Positions 25,840 to 33,628 of a stretch of 64,000 nt of DNA are shown piece after piece. The notes under the pieces were generated by a model that worked only from the letters and a program-made list of their open reading frames with translations, was not told the DNA's origin and did not search any database. How positions within the stretch are numbered: position 1 is the first letter of the stretch; every line of letters starts with the position of its first letter. Origin of the DNA: Ferrimonas sp048263965 (GTDB lineage: Bacteria; Pseudomonadota; Gammaproteobacteria; Enterobacterales; Shewanellaceae); assembly GCF_048263965.1 (NCBI RefSeq), contig NZ_JBLXDO010000023.1, positions 1 through 64,000 on the forward strand, written 5' to 3'. The position numbers were made by a program, and so were the translations under genes.

Positions 25840-26150
25840 TAATAGATCATAAAGATCTTTATATAAGATCTTTGTTATTACTCTTTTTAAGGGAGCCGAT
25901 CTCTGTGGTTAACCCGGAATTACGTTTGATCATCAGGATCTTAAGTGCGATCGATCCCTGTGAATAGATCGCGATCTACTTCCGTATAAGCTGGGATCAG
26001 ATCGGGGTTTTATACACAGGCAGATCTTGAGTTCGCTAGGGGAGTGGATTAATCCAAGGTTAGATCCCAGTTTGATCCAAAGTTACTCACATAGATCTGT
26101 GAATATAGATCTTTTCTGTGGGTAACCTTGGATCAGATGTGTATAAGGAT
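25840..26150. other. oriC: chromosomal replication origin oriC
   Basis: Lies between mnmG and mioC, the E. coli position. Three GATC-led AT-rich 13-mer-like repeats (25845-25890, with clear copies at 25854-25866 and 25867-25879) form the unwinding region. DnaA-box-like sites are 25904-25912 (TTAACCACA, minus), 25959-25967 (R5/M-like), 26010-26018 (TTATACACA, perfect), 26083-26091 (TTACTCACA), 26117-26125 (TTACCCACA, minus) and 26138-26146 (TTATACACA, minus, perfect). The segment 25983-26000 (CGTATAAGCTGGGATCAG) is identical to the block before R2 in E. coli oriC. Twenty GATC sites occur from about 25825 to 26150, pointing to Dam/SeqA control. Confidence 0.95.
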
Positions 26151-26590
26151 CAGGAGGTGAGGATCGGGATCAGCTGATCGATCCACACCAAAGCCTTGTC
26201 TTCAGGGAGTTCCAGGCTCTGCACATCGATCTCGATCTTATTCACAAGCTCGGTGGCGCCCCCTTGCTGAAGCAGCTGTTTAACGGTTCTGGCCGCACCA
26301 CAGAAGGTGTCGTAACTGCTGTCACCAATGCCGCAAATGGCGTATCGAATGCTGGAAAGATCGGCATCTTCCAGGGTTTTTGCCAGGGGTTGGAGGTTGT
26401 CTGGCAGCTCTCCGGCGCCATGGGTGGAGGTGACAATCAGCCAGTTTTGCGTCTGTTTCAGTGTGTCCAGATCCGGGCTCAAGTGGATCTCGGCTTCGAT
26501 ATCCTGGGCTTGCAGTTTCTCTGCCAGTTCATCGGCGACGGCCTCGGCGCCACCCATGGTGGTGCCGACTATCAGGGCGAGTTGGGTCAT
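26150..26590 (-). CDS. mioC: flavodoxin-like protein MioC
   Basis: FMN-binding flavodoxin-fold protein beside oriC. The 146-residue product starts MTQLALIVGTTMGGAE, with the phosphate-binding loop VGTTMGGAE and the STHGAGELPDN and CGIGDSSYDTFCGA loops that hold the flavin. The start at 26590 has AAGGAA upstream and matches the E. coli length. Transcription runs directly into oriC, so it may influence initiation, as known in E. coli. The stop codon lies only four bases from the last DnaA box. Confidence 0.95.
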   Translation of the reverse strand: MTQLALIVGTTMGGAEAVADELAEKLQAQDIEAEIHLSPDLDTLKQTQNWLIVTSTHGAGELPDNLQPLAKTLEDADLSSIRYAICGIGDSSYDTFCGAARTVKQLLQQGGATELVNKIEIDVQSLELPEDKALVWIDQLIPILTS

Positions 26591-26917
26591 AGGGGTTTCC
26601 TTGTTGTCTCTGGCGACCATTATACGGAGAGTGAGAGGAAAGGCAGTCTTATAGCAGTTTCAGGAAATCTCTGATCACTGCTGCCGGCTAGAATTGTCCC
26701 ATTCGGCGTTGTGAGACTGAGGGTCAGAGCCACTGGCAGCTTCGTTTCATGCCCTGATGGGCCCCCTTACTCTGGCGTACAGGACAGAACAGTGACCTAA
26801 TGAGATGGGAATCGGCTTCTCCCGCAGGCTATTTTGATGACCGGTTTCTTAATTTAGTTAAAAAAAAGAGGCACCTATTGGCGCCTCTCCGAGTTCAATC
26901 TTATGACTCTCCTGCAA
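26591..26917. other. intergenic region between mioC and mnmE
   Basis: Contains the mioC -10 TATAAT (26624-26619, minus strand, weak -35) about 30 bases before the mioC ATG. The mnmE terminator lies at its right end. Nothing else recognisable lies between about 26630 and 26860, and no open frame there looks real. Confidence 0.5.
26861..26888 (-). terminator. Terminator after mnmE
   Basis: On the minus strand GAGGCGCC/GGTGCCTC (26887-26880 with 26875-26868, AATA loop, one G-U pair) is followed by seven Ts. Confidence 0.85.
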
Positions 26918-28285
26918 CTACTTACCGATGCAGAAGGAGGAGAAGATCCGGCCGAGCAGATCGTCGGAGCTGAACTCACCGGTGATCTCTGACAGGGCTT
27001 GCTGGGCCAGCCTGAGCTCCTCCGCCAGCAGTTCGCCCGCCTGGAACACCTCCAGCTGCTCGCGACCCAGTACCAGGTGTTCATCGGCCCTGGCCAGGGC
27101 TTCCAGGTGGCGTCCACGGGCCATGAAGCCCCCCTCACCGGCACCCTGGTAGCCCATGCAGGCCTTGAGGTGCTGACGCAGCGGCTCCATCCCCTCTCCG
27201 GTCTTGGCAGAGAGTTTGAACAGCGGGTAGTCCTGGTTCTGCTCGGTGAGCTGGTGTTCCCCGGTCAGGTCCAGTTTGTTGCGGATGATGGTCAGTCCCA
27301 TCTCCTTGGGAAGCCTGTCCATGAACTCGGGCCAGATCTTGTGAGGATCGGTGTCGCTGGTTTCTGTGCCATCCACCATCATCAGTACCCGATCCGCTTG
27401 CTGGATCTCTTCCCAGGCGCGCTCGATACCGATCCGCTCAACTTCATCGTTGGCTTCACGGAGTCCGGCGGTATCGATGATGTGCAGGGGCATACCATCG
27501 ATGTGGATGTGTTCACGCAGCACATCCCGGGTGGTGCCGGCGATGTCGGTGACGATGGCTGACTCTCTGCCGGCCAGGGCATTGAGCAGGCTGGACTTGC
27601 CCGCGTTGGGACGACCGGCGATCACCACCTTCATCCCCTCCCGCATCAGGGCACCCTGACGGGCGCTGGCACGAACCTGGGCCAGGGCATCCTGCACCTG
27701 CTGCAGATCCGCCGAAATCTTGCCGTCGGAGAGGAAATCCACCTCCTCGTCGGGAAAGTCGATGGCCGCCTCCACATAGATGCGCAGCACGGTGAGCTGC
27801 TCCACCAGTTCGGTCACCTTACCGGAGAACTCCCCCTGCAGGCTCTTTAGGGCACTGCGGGCGGCTTGCTCCGAGGAGGCCTCGATGAGATCGGCAATGG
27901 CTTCCGCCTGGGCCAGATCCATCTTGTCGTTGAGAAAGGCCCGCTCGGAGAATTCACCAGGCCGGGCGGAGCGCGCCAGTCCAGTGGCGATGATGGCTCG
28001 CTGCAGCATATCCAGCACCACGGGGCCGCCGTGTCCCTGCAGCTCCAGCACATCCTCACCGGTGAAGGAGTTGGGGGCCTTAAACAGCAGGGCGATGCCC
28101 TGATCCAGTTGCTGGCCCTGGTCATCCTTGAAGGGCAGGTACTCTGCCTGGCGAACCTTGGGCACTCTGCCCAGCAGGGCCTTGGCCAGAGCCTCGGCGT
28201 TGGGGCCGGAGACGCGGATGATGCCGACGCCGCCACGACCTGTGGCCGTAGCCTGAGCCACGATAGTGTCTGTGGTGATGGTCAT
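26918..28285 (-). CDS. mnmE: tRNA modification GTPase MnmE (TrmE)
   Basis: GTPase partner of MnmG in wobble-uridine modification. With the start at 28285 (MTITTDTIVAQATATGRGG) the product is 455 residues, as in E. coli. The N-terminal domain binds formyl-tetrahydrofolate. The G domain carries GRPNAGKSS, DIAGTTRD, DTAGLRE and NKLD, and the C-terminus ends in the catalytic FCIGK motif. An in-frame ATG at 28321 would add 12 residues that do not fit the family. It lies between mioC and yidC, each separately terminated. Confidence 0.97.
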   Translation of the reverse strand: MTITTDTIVAQATATGRGGVGIIRVSGPNAEALAKALLGRVPKVRQAEYLPFKDDQGQQLDQGIALLFKAPNSFTGEDVLELQGHGGPVVLDMLQRAIIATGLARSARPGEFSERAFLNDKMDLAQAEAIADLIEASSEQAARSALKSLQGEFSGKVTELVEQLTVLRIYVEAAIDFPDEEVDFLSDGKISADLQQVQDALAQVRASARQGALMREGMKVVIAGRPNAGKSSLLNALAGRESAIVTDIAGTTRDVLREHIHIDGMPLHIIDTAGLREANDEVERIGIERAWEEIQQADRVLMMVDGTETSDTDPHKIWPEFMDRLPKEMGLTIIRNKLDLTGEHQLTEQNQDYPLFKLSAKTGEGMEPLRQHLKACMGYQGAGEGGFMARGRHLEALARADEHLVLGREQLEVFQAGELLAEELRLAQQALSEITGEFSSDDLLGRIFSSFCIGK

Positions 28286-28320
28286 TGGGATAGGTTTTAA
28301 AGGGTTTTCTGTATTGTACA

Positions 28321-28348
28321 AAAAAAGGCGGCATCGATGCCGCCTTTT
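28321..28348 (-). terminator. Terminator after yidC
   Basis: Perfect stem AAGGCGGCAT/ATGCCGCCTT region (28325-28346) followed on the minus strand by a run of Ts. It separates yidC from mnmE. Confidence 0.85.
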
Positions 28349-28363
28349 CAGAGAGAGGGTGGG

Positions 28364-29977
28364 TTACTTCAGGCCCTGAACTTCCAGGGAGCGGTAGATG
28401 TACCACTGTTGAGCAATGGCCACCAGGTTACCCACCAGCCAGTACAGAACCAGACCGGAGGGGAACCACAGGAAGAACACGGTGAAGATAACCGGCATGT
28501 ACTGCATCATCTTCTGTTGCATGGGGTCCATGCCAGGCGCTACAGGCTGCATCTTCTGCATCAGGAACATGGAGGCACCCATCAGCAGAGGCAGGATGTA
28601 GTAGGGGTCCTTCACGGACAGATCGGTGATCCACAGCATGAAGGGGGCCTGACGCAGCTCTACGCTCTCCAACAGTACCCAGTAGAAGGCGATGAAGATG
28701 GGGAATTGCAGCAGCAGAGGCAGACAGCCACCCATGGGGTTCACTTTCTCTTTCTGGTACAACTCCATCATGCTCTGGCTCAGACGTTGACGGTCGTCGC
28801 CATACTTCTTCTTCAGCTCCTCCAGCTTGGGCTGCAGCTTACGCATCTTCGCCATGGAGGTGTACTGGGCCTTGGTCAGGGGGTACAGGGCACCACGAAC
28901 CAGCAGGGTCATGCCGATGATGGCCACACCCCAGTTCACCACAACGGATTGCAGGGCGGTCAGCAGCCAGTGCAGAGGCACGGCGATAAACCACAGCCAG
29001 CCGTAGTCCACCACCAGGTTCAGAGTCTCTGACAGCGTGGACAGGGCTTGCTGATCTTTGGGGCCGATGTACAAATGACCGTCGAAGGTCGCGGTCTGGC
29101 CGGCACCCACGGTGGTCACAGGCTGCTTCACACCGATGGCACCTTCGCTGCTGCCGTACACCTTGGAGTAGATGTCGTTCTGGCTGTCGGCGGAGGGAAC
29201 CCAGGCGGTCACAAAGTAGTGCTGCAGCATGGCTACCCAGCCACCAGGGGTGACCTGGCCCAGGTTACGATCCTTCATGTCATCGAAGTCGTACTTACTG
29301 TAGCGAGTCTCGGAAGTGCTGTAGGCCGCGCCGCGATAGGTGGGCATCATCATGCTGCTTTCATCGGCAGTGATGCTCTGACGCAGTTCGGTGAACAGCT
29401 GCATGGAGGCGTTGTTCGCGGTCGGGTTGTCCACTTTATATTCGACCCGGACATCATATTGTCCACGGGTGAAGACAAAGCGCTTCTCGAAGCGAATGCC
29501 GTTGGCGTCCACGAAGGTCATGGGCACCACCAGTTCGCCCTGCTCACCCATGGTAAAGCTGTCACCGCTTACCTGGTAAACGGGACGCTGGGCAGCAGAA
29601 TCAGGGCCCTGGGCGCCGATCAGACCGCTACGAGCCACGTAGTTGTAGCCGTTGTGACGCTGAAGCAGTTTCAGGGGCTCGACAGAGTCCTGAGTTACGG
29701 GGTACTTCAGCAGGGAGGATTCGATAACATCGCCACCCTGGGTGTCGATAACCAGCTTCAGGGTGTCGGTGGTCACGGTGACCAGTTTGCCTGAGGTGGA
29801 GACTTGCTCCGGCAGGGGTTCGACACCGGTGCCGGTGGGCACCTCATTAGATACCTGGGTGCTGCTCTGCTGAGCAACAGGCTGAGGCTGAGGGTTGTGA
29901 TCTGCATTCCACTGTTGCCACAGCAGGAAGCTGACAAACAGGAGACAGATCAGCAAAAGATTACGTTGAGAGTCCAT
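28364..29977 (-). CDS. yidC: membrane protein insertase YidC
   Basis: Inner-membrane insertase acting alone or with Sec. With the start at 29977 (MDSQRNLLLICLLFVSF) it is 537 residues. It has an N-terminal membrane helix, a large periplasmic P1 domain (about 50-330) and five conserved C-terminal helices containing MGGCLPLLLQFPIFIAFYW and the DPYYILPLLMGASMF stretch. An upstream in-frame start at 30028 would overlap yidD and put 17 unrelated residues before the family N-terminus. It is part of the rpmH-rnpA-yidD-yidC cluster. Confidence 0.97.
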   Translation of the reverse strand: MDSQRNLLLICLLFVSFLLWQQWNADHNPQPQPVAQQSSTQVSNEVPTGTGVEPLPEQVSTSGKLVTVTTDTLKLVIDTQGGDVIESSLLKYPVTQDSVEPLKLLQRHNGYNYVARSGLIGAQGPDSAAQRPVYQVSGDSFTMGEQGELVVPMTFVDANGIRFEKRFVFTRGQYDVRVEYKVDNPTANNASMQLFTELRQSITADESSMMMPTYRGAAYSTSETRYSKYDFDDMKDRNLGQVTPGGWVAMLQHYFVTAWVPSADSQNDIYSKVYGSSEGAIGVKQPVTTVGAGQTATFDGHLYIGPKDQQALSTLSETLNLVVDYGWLWFIAVPLHWLLTALQSVVVNWGVAIIGMTLLVRGALYPLTKAQYTSMAKMRKLQPKLEELKKKYGDDRQRLSQSMMELYQKEKVNPMGGCLPLLLQFPIFIAFYWVLLESVELRQAPFMLWITDLSVKDPYYILPLLMGASMFLMQKMQPVAPGMDPMQQKMMQYMPVIFTVFFLWFPSGLVLYWLVGNLVAIAQQWYIYRSLEVQGLK

Positions 29978-29996
29978 GGCCGGTTTAGCTCTACCT

Positions 29997-30215
29997 TTAT
30001 TTCGCTGGAGGTACGGGGTCACGGCCACCCGGGTGCAGGGGGTGGCATTTCAATATTCGTCTTAATGCTAACCAACTTCCCTTCAAACAGCCATGAACAG
30101 TAATGGCCTCAATCGCATATTGAGAGCAAGTTGGCTGAAAGCGGCAATTTTGCCCCAGAAGTGGGCTCAGCAGCTTTTGGTAGAGTCGGATGAATCCGAT
30201 GAGCAACTTTTGCAT
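29997..30215 (-). CDS. yidD: membrane protein insertion efficiency factor YidD
   Basis: Small 72-residue protein with the family signature FQPTCSQYAIEAI and the end HPLHPGGRDPVP. It is membrane-associated through an amphipathic N-terminus (LLIGFIRLYQKLLSPLLG). It assists YidC-dependent insertion. It overlaps the 3' end of rnpA by 49 bases in another frame and precedes yidC by 19 bases. Confidence 0.95.
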   Translation of the reverse strand: MQKLLIGFIRLYQKLLSPLLGQNCRFQPTCSQYAIEAITVHGCLKGSWLALRRILKCHPLHPGGRDPVPPAK

Positions 30216-30574
30216 CGTTTAGAAAGCTTTTTTAGTAGCTTCTCTACCAGCTTGTGGAGAGTGGCATTGTCCAGGTCATCAACGCCCTTTTTGGCAATGG
30301 CAACAATGTCCACGCCGGGAAGGTTATGCTGATGCAAGCGGAATTCGTCTCTGACTATACGCTTGATACGATTGCGTTGACACGCTTTTTTGACATGCTT
30401 TTTGGCCACAGTCAATCCTAACCGAGGATGGTTCAGATCGTTGACTACAGCTAGAAGGGTCATATGGGGATGTGCTGCCCGGACAGGGTTAGCAAAGACA
30501 GATTTGAATTGGGCGGGAGTTAACAGACGTAACTCCCGCTCAAAGGTATAACGCACCACTGATGCGCTTTGCAT
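30167..30574 (-). CDS. rnpA: ribonuclease P protein component
   Basis: Protein subunit of RNase P, which trims tRNA 5' ends with the catalytic RNA. The 135 residues include FERELRLLTPAQF and the RNR motif KKACQRNRIKRIVRDEFR. It is about 16 residues longer than E. coli RnpA because of a C-terminal tail rich in Ser, Lys and Cys (KRCKSCSSDSSDS...) that is encoded in the overlap with yidD. It lies 11 bases after rpmH. Confidence 0.96.
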   Translation of the reverse strand: MQSASVVRYTFERELRLLTPAQFKSVFANPVRAAHPHMTLLAVVNDLNHPRLGLTVAKKHVKKACQRNRIKRIVRDEFRLHQHNLPGVDIVAIAKKGVDDLDNATLHKLVEKLLKKLSKRCKSCSSDSSDSTKSC

Positions 30575-30585
30575 AATCTTAACGA

Positions 30586-30720
30586 TTAAGCAGACAGGCG
30601 AGCGCGGCCTTTGGCGCGGCGACGAGCCAGCACCTGACGGCCAGACTTGGTGGCCATGCGAGCACGGAAGCCGTGGTTGCGCTTACGCTTCAGAACGCTC
30701 GGTTGAAAAGTACGTTTCAT
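30586..30720 (-). CDS. rpmH: 50S ribosomal protein L34
   Basis: A 44-codon gene. The product starts MKRTFQPSVLKRKRNHGFRA and is almost entirely basic, ending in ARRRAKGRARLSA, the classic L34 sequence. It lies first in the rpmH-rnpA-yidD-yidC cluster and is divergent from dnaA. Stop TAA at 30588-30586. Confidence 0.98.
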   Translation of the reverse strand: MKRTFQPSVLKRKRNHGFRARMATKSGRQVLARRRAKGRARLSA

Positions 30721-30790
30721 AGCTTCTTACCGTTTAGTTAAGCTTCGACTCCCGCACAAGGCGGTGGAATCGGTTCAAAAAAGAGGCCGA

Positions 30791-30820
30791 ATTCTACAAA
30801 AAGTCGACCTACTTAGTCAA
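30791..30820 (-). promoter_or_regulatory. rpmH promoter
   Basis: On the minus strand there is a -35 TTGACT (30820-30815), an 18-bp spacer and a -10 TAGAAT (30796-30791). The predicted start is about 65 bases ahead of the rpmH ATG. It points away from dnaA. Confidence 0.65.
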
Positions 30821-31135
30821 TCTGGAGATGGGTATTTTTCAATAAATCTCCTCACCCCCATGTCTTGTGGATAAAACTGTGTTCTCACCCCAAGATATAG
30901 ACAGCACGATCGCGATCGGATCCTGCGGACGCGGAGTATAGTGTTTTTTGCGATCCCTTTCCAGTCCTTGTGGCTCAGGCAATTGAGCAGGGATCTCCGG
31001 GATCCTTTGCGGCAGATCTTTGGGTGAAAGATCAAGGATCAAAATTGGGGATAACTTAGGTAAATGGCTGGCGATCACCCTTTAGGAAGGGTAGAATTGT
31101 CGCCCTTGGGTGATAATTTTTTCGGAGTAATTACG
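30821..31135 (+). promoter_or_regulatory. dnaA control region with DnaA box and GATC cluster
   Basis: Contains a perfect DnaA box TTATCCACA on the minus strand (30866-30874) and a one-mismatch box (31046-31054, TTATCCCCA). Ten GATC sites lie between about 30909 and 31077, including the palindrome CGATCGCGATCG. A possible promoter is TGGCGA (31069-31074), 17 bp, TAGAAT (31092-31097). By analogy with E. coli this suggests DnaA autoregulation and SeqA sequestration of the dnaA promoter. No gene lies within. Confidence 0.7.
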
Positions 31136-32512
31136 GTGACTTTGTCTGTTTGGCAGCAATGCGTAGCAACCCTTCAGGAGGAGCTGCCGGCTCAACAGTT
31201 CAGCATGTGGATACGTCCACTTCAGGCTGAATTTGAAGATCAGACACTGACTCTGTATGCCCCAAACCGCTTTGTGCTCGACTGGGTCCGGGACAAATAT
31301 CTGGATCAGATCAACAGCTATCTCCAGGGGGCCATGGGCGATCAGGCTCCCACCCTGAAGTTTGATATCGGCAGTCGCCCCTCTGCGGCAAAGACCAGTG
31401 TGCCCAAGCCCGTTCAGCCCGCTTCTCCGGTGCCCGTCCCGGCGGTGGGTCATGTGGAGCCACCTCAGGTGACCCCTGTGGCCGGTGGCAACCGCAGCAA
31501 CATCAACCGCACTTACCAATTCGACAACTTTGTTGAGGGTAAATCCAACCAGCTGGCCCGCGCGGCCGCCACTCAGGTTTCCGATAACCCCGGTGGTGCC
31601 TACAACCCCCTTTTCCTTTATGGGGGAACCGGCCTGGGTAAGACCCACCTGTTGCACGCCGTGGGCAACGGCATCCTGAAGAACAACCCCAACGCCAAGG
31701 TGATCTACATGCACTCTGAGCGTTTTGTGCAGGATATGGTGCGGGCTCTGCAGAATAACGCCATCGCAGAATTCAAACGTTACTACCGCAGTGTGGATGC
31801 ACTGCTTATCGATGACATCCAGTTCTTCGCCAACAAGGATCGCTCCCAGGAGGAGTTCTTCCATACCTTCAACGCGCTGTTGGAGGGCAACCACCAGATC
31901 ATCCTGACCTCGGATCGCTATCCCAAGGAGATCGATGGGGTAGAGGACAGACTGAAGTCCAGGTTCGGGTGGGGTCTGACCGTGGCCATCGAGCCACCGG
32001 AGCTGGAAACCCGGGTGGCGATCCTGATGCGCAAGGCGGAGGAGAGCAAGATTCACCTGCCTGATGAGGTGGCGTTCTTCATTGCCAAGCGTCTGCGCTC
32101 CAACGTGCGGGAGCTGGAAGGGGCACTGAACCGGGTGATTGCCAACGCCAACTTCACCGGTCGTCCCATCACCATCGATTTCGTCCGCGAGGCCCTGCGT
32201 GATCTGCTGGCCCTGCAGGAGAAGTTGGTGACCATCGACAATATTCAGAAGACAGTGGCCGAATACTACAAGATTAAAGTGGCGGACATTCTCTCTAAGC
32301 GTCGCTCCCGTTCTGTGGCCCGTCCGCGTCAGGTGGCCATGGCCCTGGCCAAGGAGTTGACCAACCACAGTTTGCCCGAGATCGGCGATGCCTTTGGTGG
32401 CCGGGACCATACCACGGTGCTGCACGCTTGCCGCAAGATTGAGCAACTGCGGGAAGAGAGCCACGACATCAAAGAGGATTACGCCAACCTCATCCGGACA
32501 CTTTCCTCTTAA
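31136..32512 (+). CDS. dnaA: chromosomal replication initiator protein DnaA
   Basis: AAA+ initiator that opens oriC. The GTG start at 31136 follows GGAG and gives MTLSVWQQCVATLQEELPA, matching the E. coli N-terminus; an upstream ATG at 31064 lies in the promoter. The 458 residues comprise domain I (about 1-85), a Pro/Val-rich linker (about 90-135) and the AAA+ domain with GGTGLGKTHLL and LLIDDIQFF. Domain IV carries the box-binding RPRQVAMALAKELTNHSLPE-type helix and GGRDHTTVLHAC. It leads dnaN-recF-gyrB. Confidence 0.98.
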   Translation: MTLSVWQQCVATLQEELPAQQFSMWIRPLQAEFEDQTLTLYAPNRFVLDWVRDKYLDQINSYLQGAMGDQAPTLKFDIGSRPSAAKTSVPKPVQPASPVPVPAVGHVEPPQVTPVAGGNRSNINRTYQFDNFVEGKSNQLARAAATQVSDNPGGAYNPLFLYGGTGLGKTHLLHAVGNGILKNNPNAKVIYMHSERFVQDMVRALQNNAIAEFKRYYRSVDALLIDDIQFFANKDRSQEEFFHTFNALLEGNHQIILTSDRYPKEIDGVEDRLKSRFGWGLTVAIEPPELETRVAILMRKAEESKIHLPDEVAFFIAKRLRSNVRELEGALNRVIANANFTGRPITIDFVREALRDLLALQEKLVTIDNIQKTVAEYYKIKVADILSKRRSRSVARPRQVAMALAKELTNHSLPEIGDAFGGRDHTTVLHACRKIEQLREESHDIKEDYANLIRTLSS

Positions 32513-32527
32513 TCCAGAGAGACAAAG

Positions 32528-33628
32528 ATGAAATTTTCCATTAACCGCGAAGCCCTGTTAAAGCCTCTGCAGCTGGTTTCCGGAGCCGTTGAGCGGCGCC
32601 ATAACCTGCCAATCCTCTCCAATGTGCTGATGGAAGTAAGTGACCACTTACTTAAACTGACCGGCACCGACCTCGAAGTGGAACTGGTGGGGCAGTGTGC
32701 CCTGGAAGGTGAGGTGATCCCCGGTCGCACCACGGTGCCCGCGCGCAAGTTCCTCGATATCTGCCGCAGTCTGCCTGATCTGGTGGAGATTCAGATCGAG
32801 CAGCAGGACAACCGGCTGATGATTCGCTCTGGTCGTAGCCGCTTTAATTTGACCACGCTTCCCGCCGAAGATTACCCCAACATGGGGGACTGGCATGAAG
32901 AGCAGCAGTTCACCCTGAAGCAAGGGGTGCTGAAGCAGTTGATTGAAGCCACTCAGTTCTCCATGGCCAATCAGGATGTGCGTTACTACCTGAACGGCAT
33001 GCTGTTCGAGACTGAGGGCAGCGTCCTCAGGACGGTGGCCACTGACGGTCATCGGTTGGCAGTGGCCTACCGGAATATTGACGCCAACCTCCCCGAAAAG
33101 CAGGTTATCGTGCCGCGTAAAGGGGTGATCGAGCTGGTTCGCCTGTTTAACGAAGAGGATGCCGACATCACCCTGTGCATCGGTAACGGCAACATTCGTG
33201 CCGTGACCGAGGACGCCATCTTTACCTCCAAACTGGTGGATGGTCGTTTCCCCGAGTACCGGCGAGTCCTGCCTCAGGGAGGAGACAAGGTACTGATCGC
33301 GGACCGGGAGGTGCTTCGCAGTGCCTTTGCCCGGGCGGCCATTCTCTCCAACGAGAAGTTTCGTGGTGTTCGCCTGAACCTGGACAACAACGAACTGAAG
33401 ATCACCGCCAACAACCCCGAGCAGGAGGAGGCGGTGGAGATGTTGGACGTTCAGTATCCCCATGGCGAGCTGGAGATCGGCTTTAACGTCAGCTACGTGC
33501 TGGATGTACTCAACGCCCTGAAGCGGGAGCAGGTGAAGCTGATCATGAGTGATGCAAACTCCAGTGCCCTGTTTGAGAACGTGGAGGACGATGAGGCCCT
33601 CTATGTCGTGATGCCGATGCGGTTGTAA
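32528..33628 (+). CDS. dnaN: DNA polymerase III beta sliding clamp
   Basis: Ring clamp that tethers Pol III and other enzymes to DNA. The 366 residues equal the E. coli length and make three clamp domains. It starts MKFSINREALLKPLQLVSGAVERR and ends with the YVVMPMRL tail that lines the client-binding groove. It is 15 bases after dnaA, and its TAA overlaps the recF ATG by one base, implying translational coupling. Confidence 0.98.
   Translation: MKFSINREALLKPLQLVSGAVERRHNLPILSNVLMEVSDHLLKLTGTDLEVELVGQCALEGEVIPGRTTVPARKFLDICRSLPDLVEIQIEQQDNRLMIRSGRSRFNLTTLPAEDYPNMGDWHEEQQFTLKQGVLKQLIEATQFSMANQDVRYYLNGMLFETEGSVLRTVATDGHRLAVAYRNIDANLPEKQVIVPRKGVIELVRLFNEEDADITLCIGNGNIRAVTEDAIFTSKLVDGRFPEYRRVLPQGGDKVLIADREVLRSAFARAAILSNEKFRGVRLNLDNNELKITANNPEQEEAVEMLDVQYPHGELEIGFNVSYVLDVLNALKREQVKLIMSDANSSALFENVEDDEALYVVMPMRL

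Noticed and set aside
31064..31135. Upstream ATG for dnaA at 31064
   Set aside because: The codons between overlap GATC sites and the predicted promoter; the GTG at 31136 has GGAG and matches the known DnaA start.
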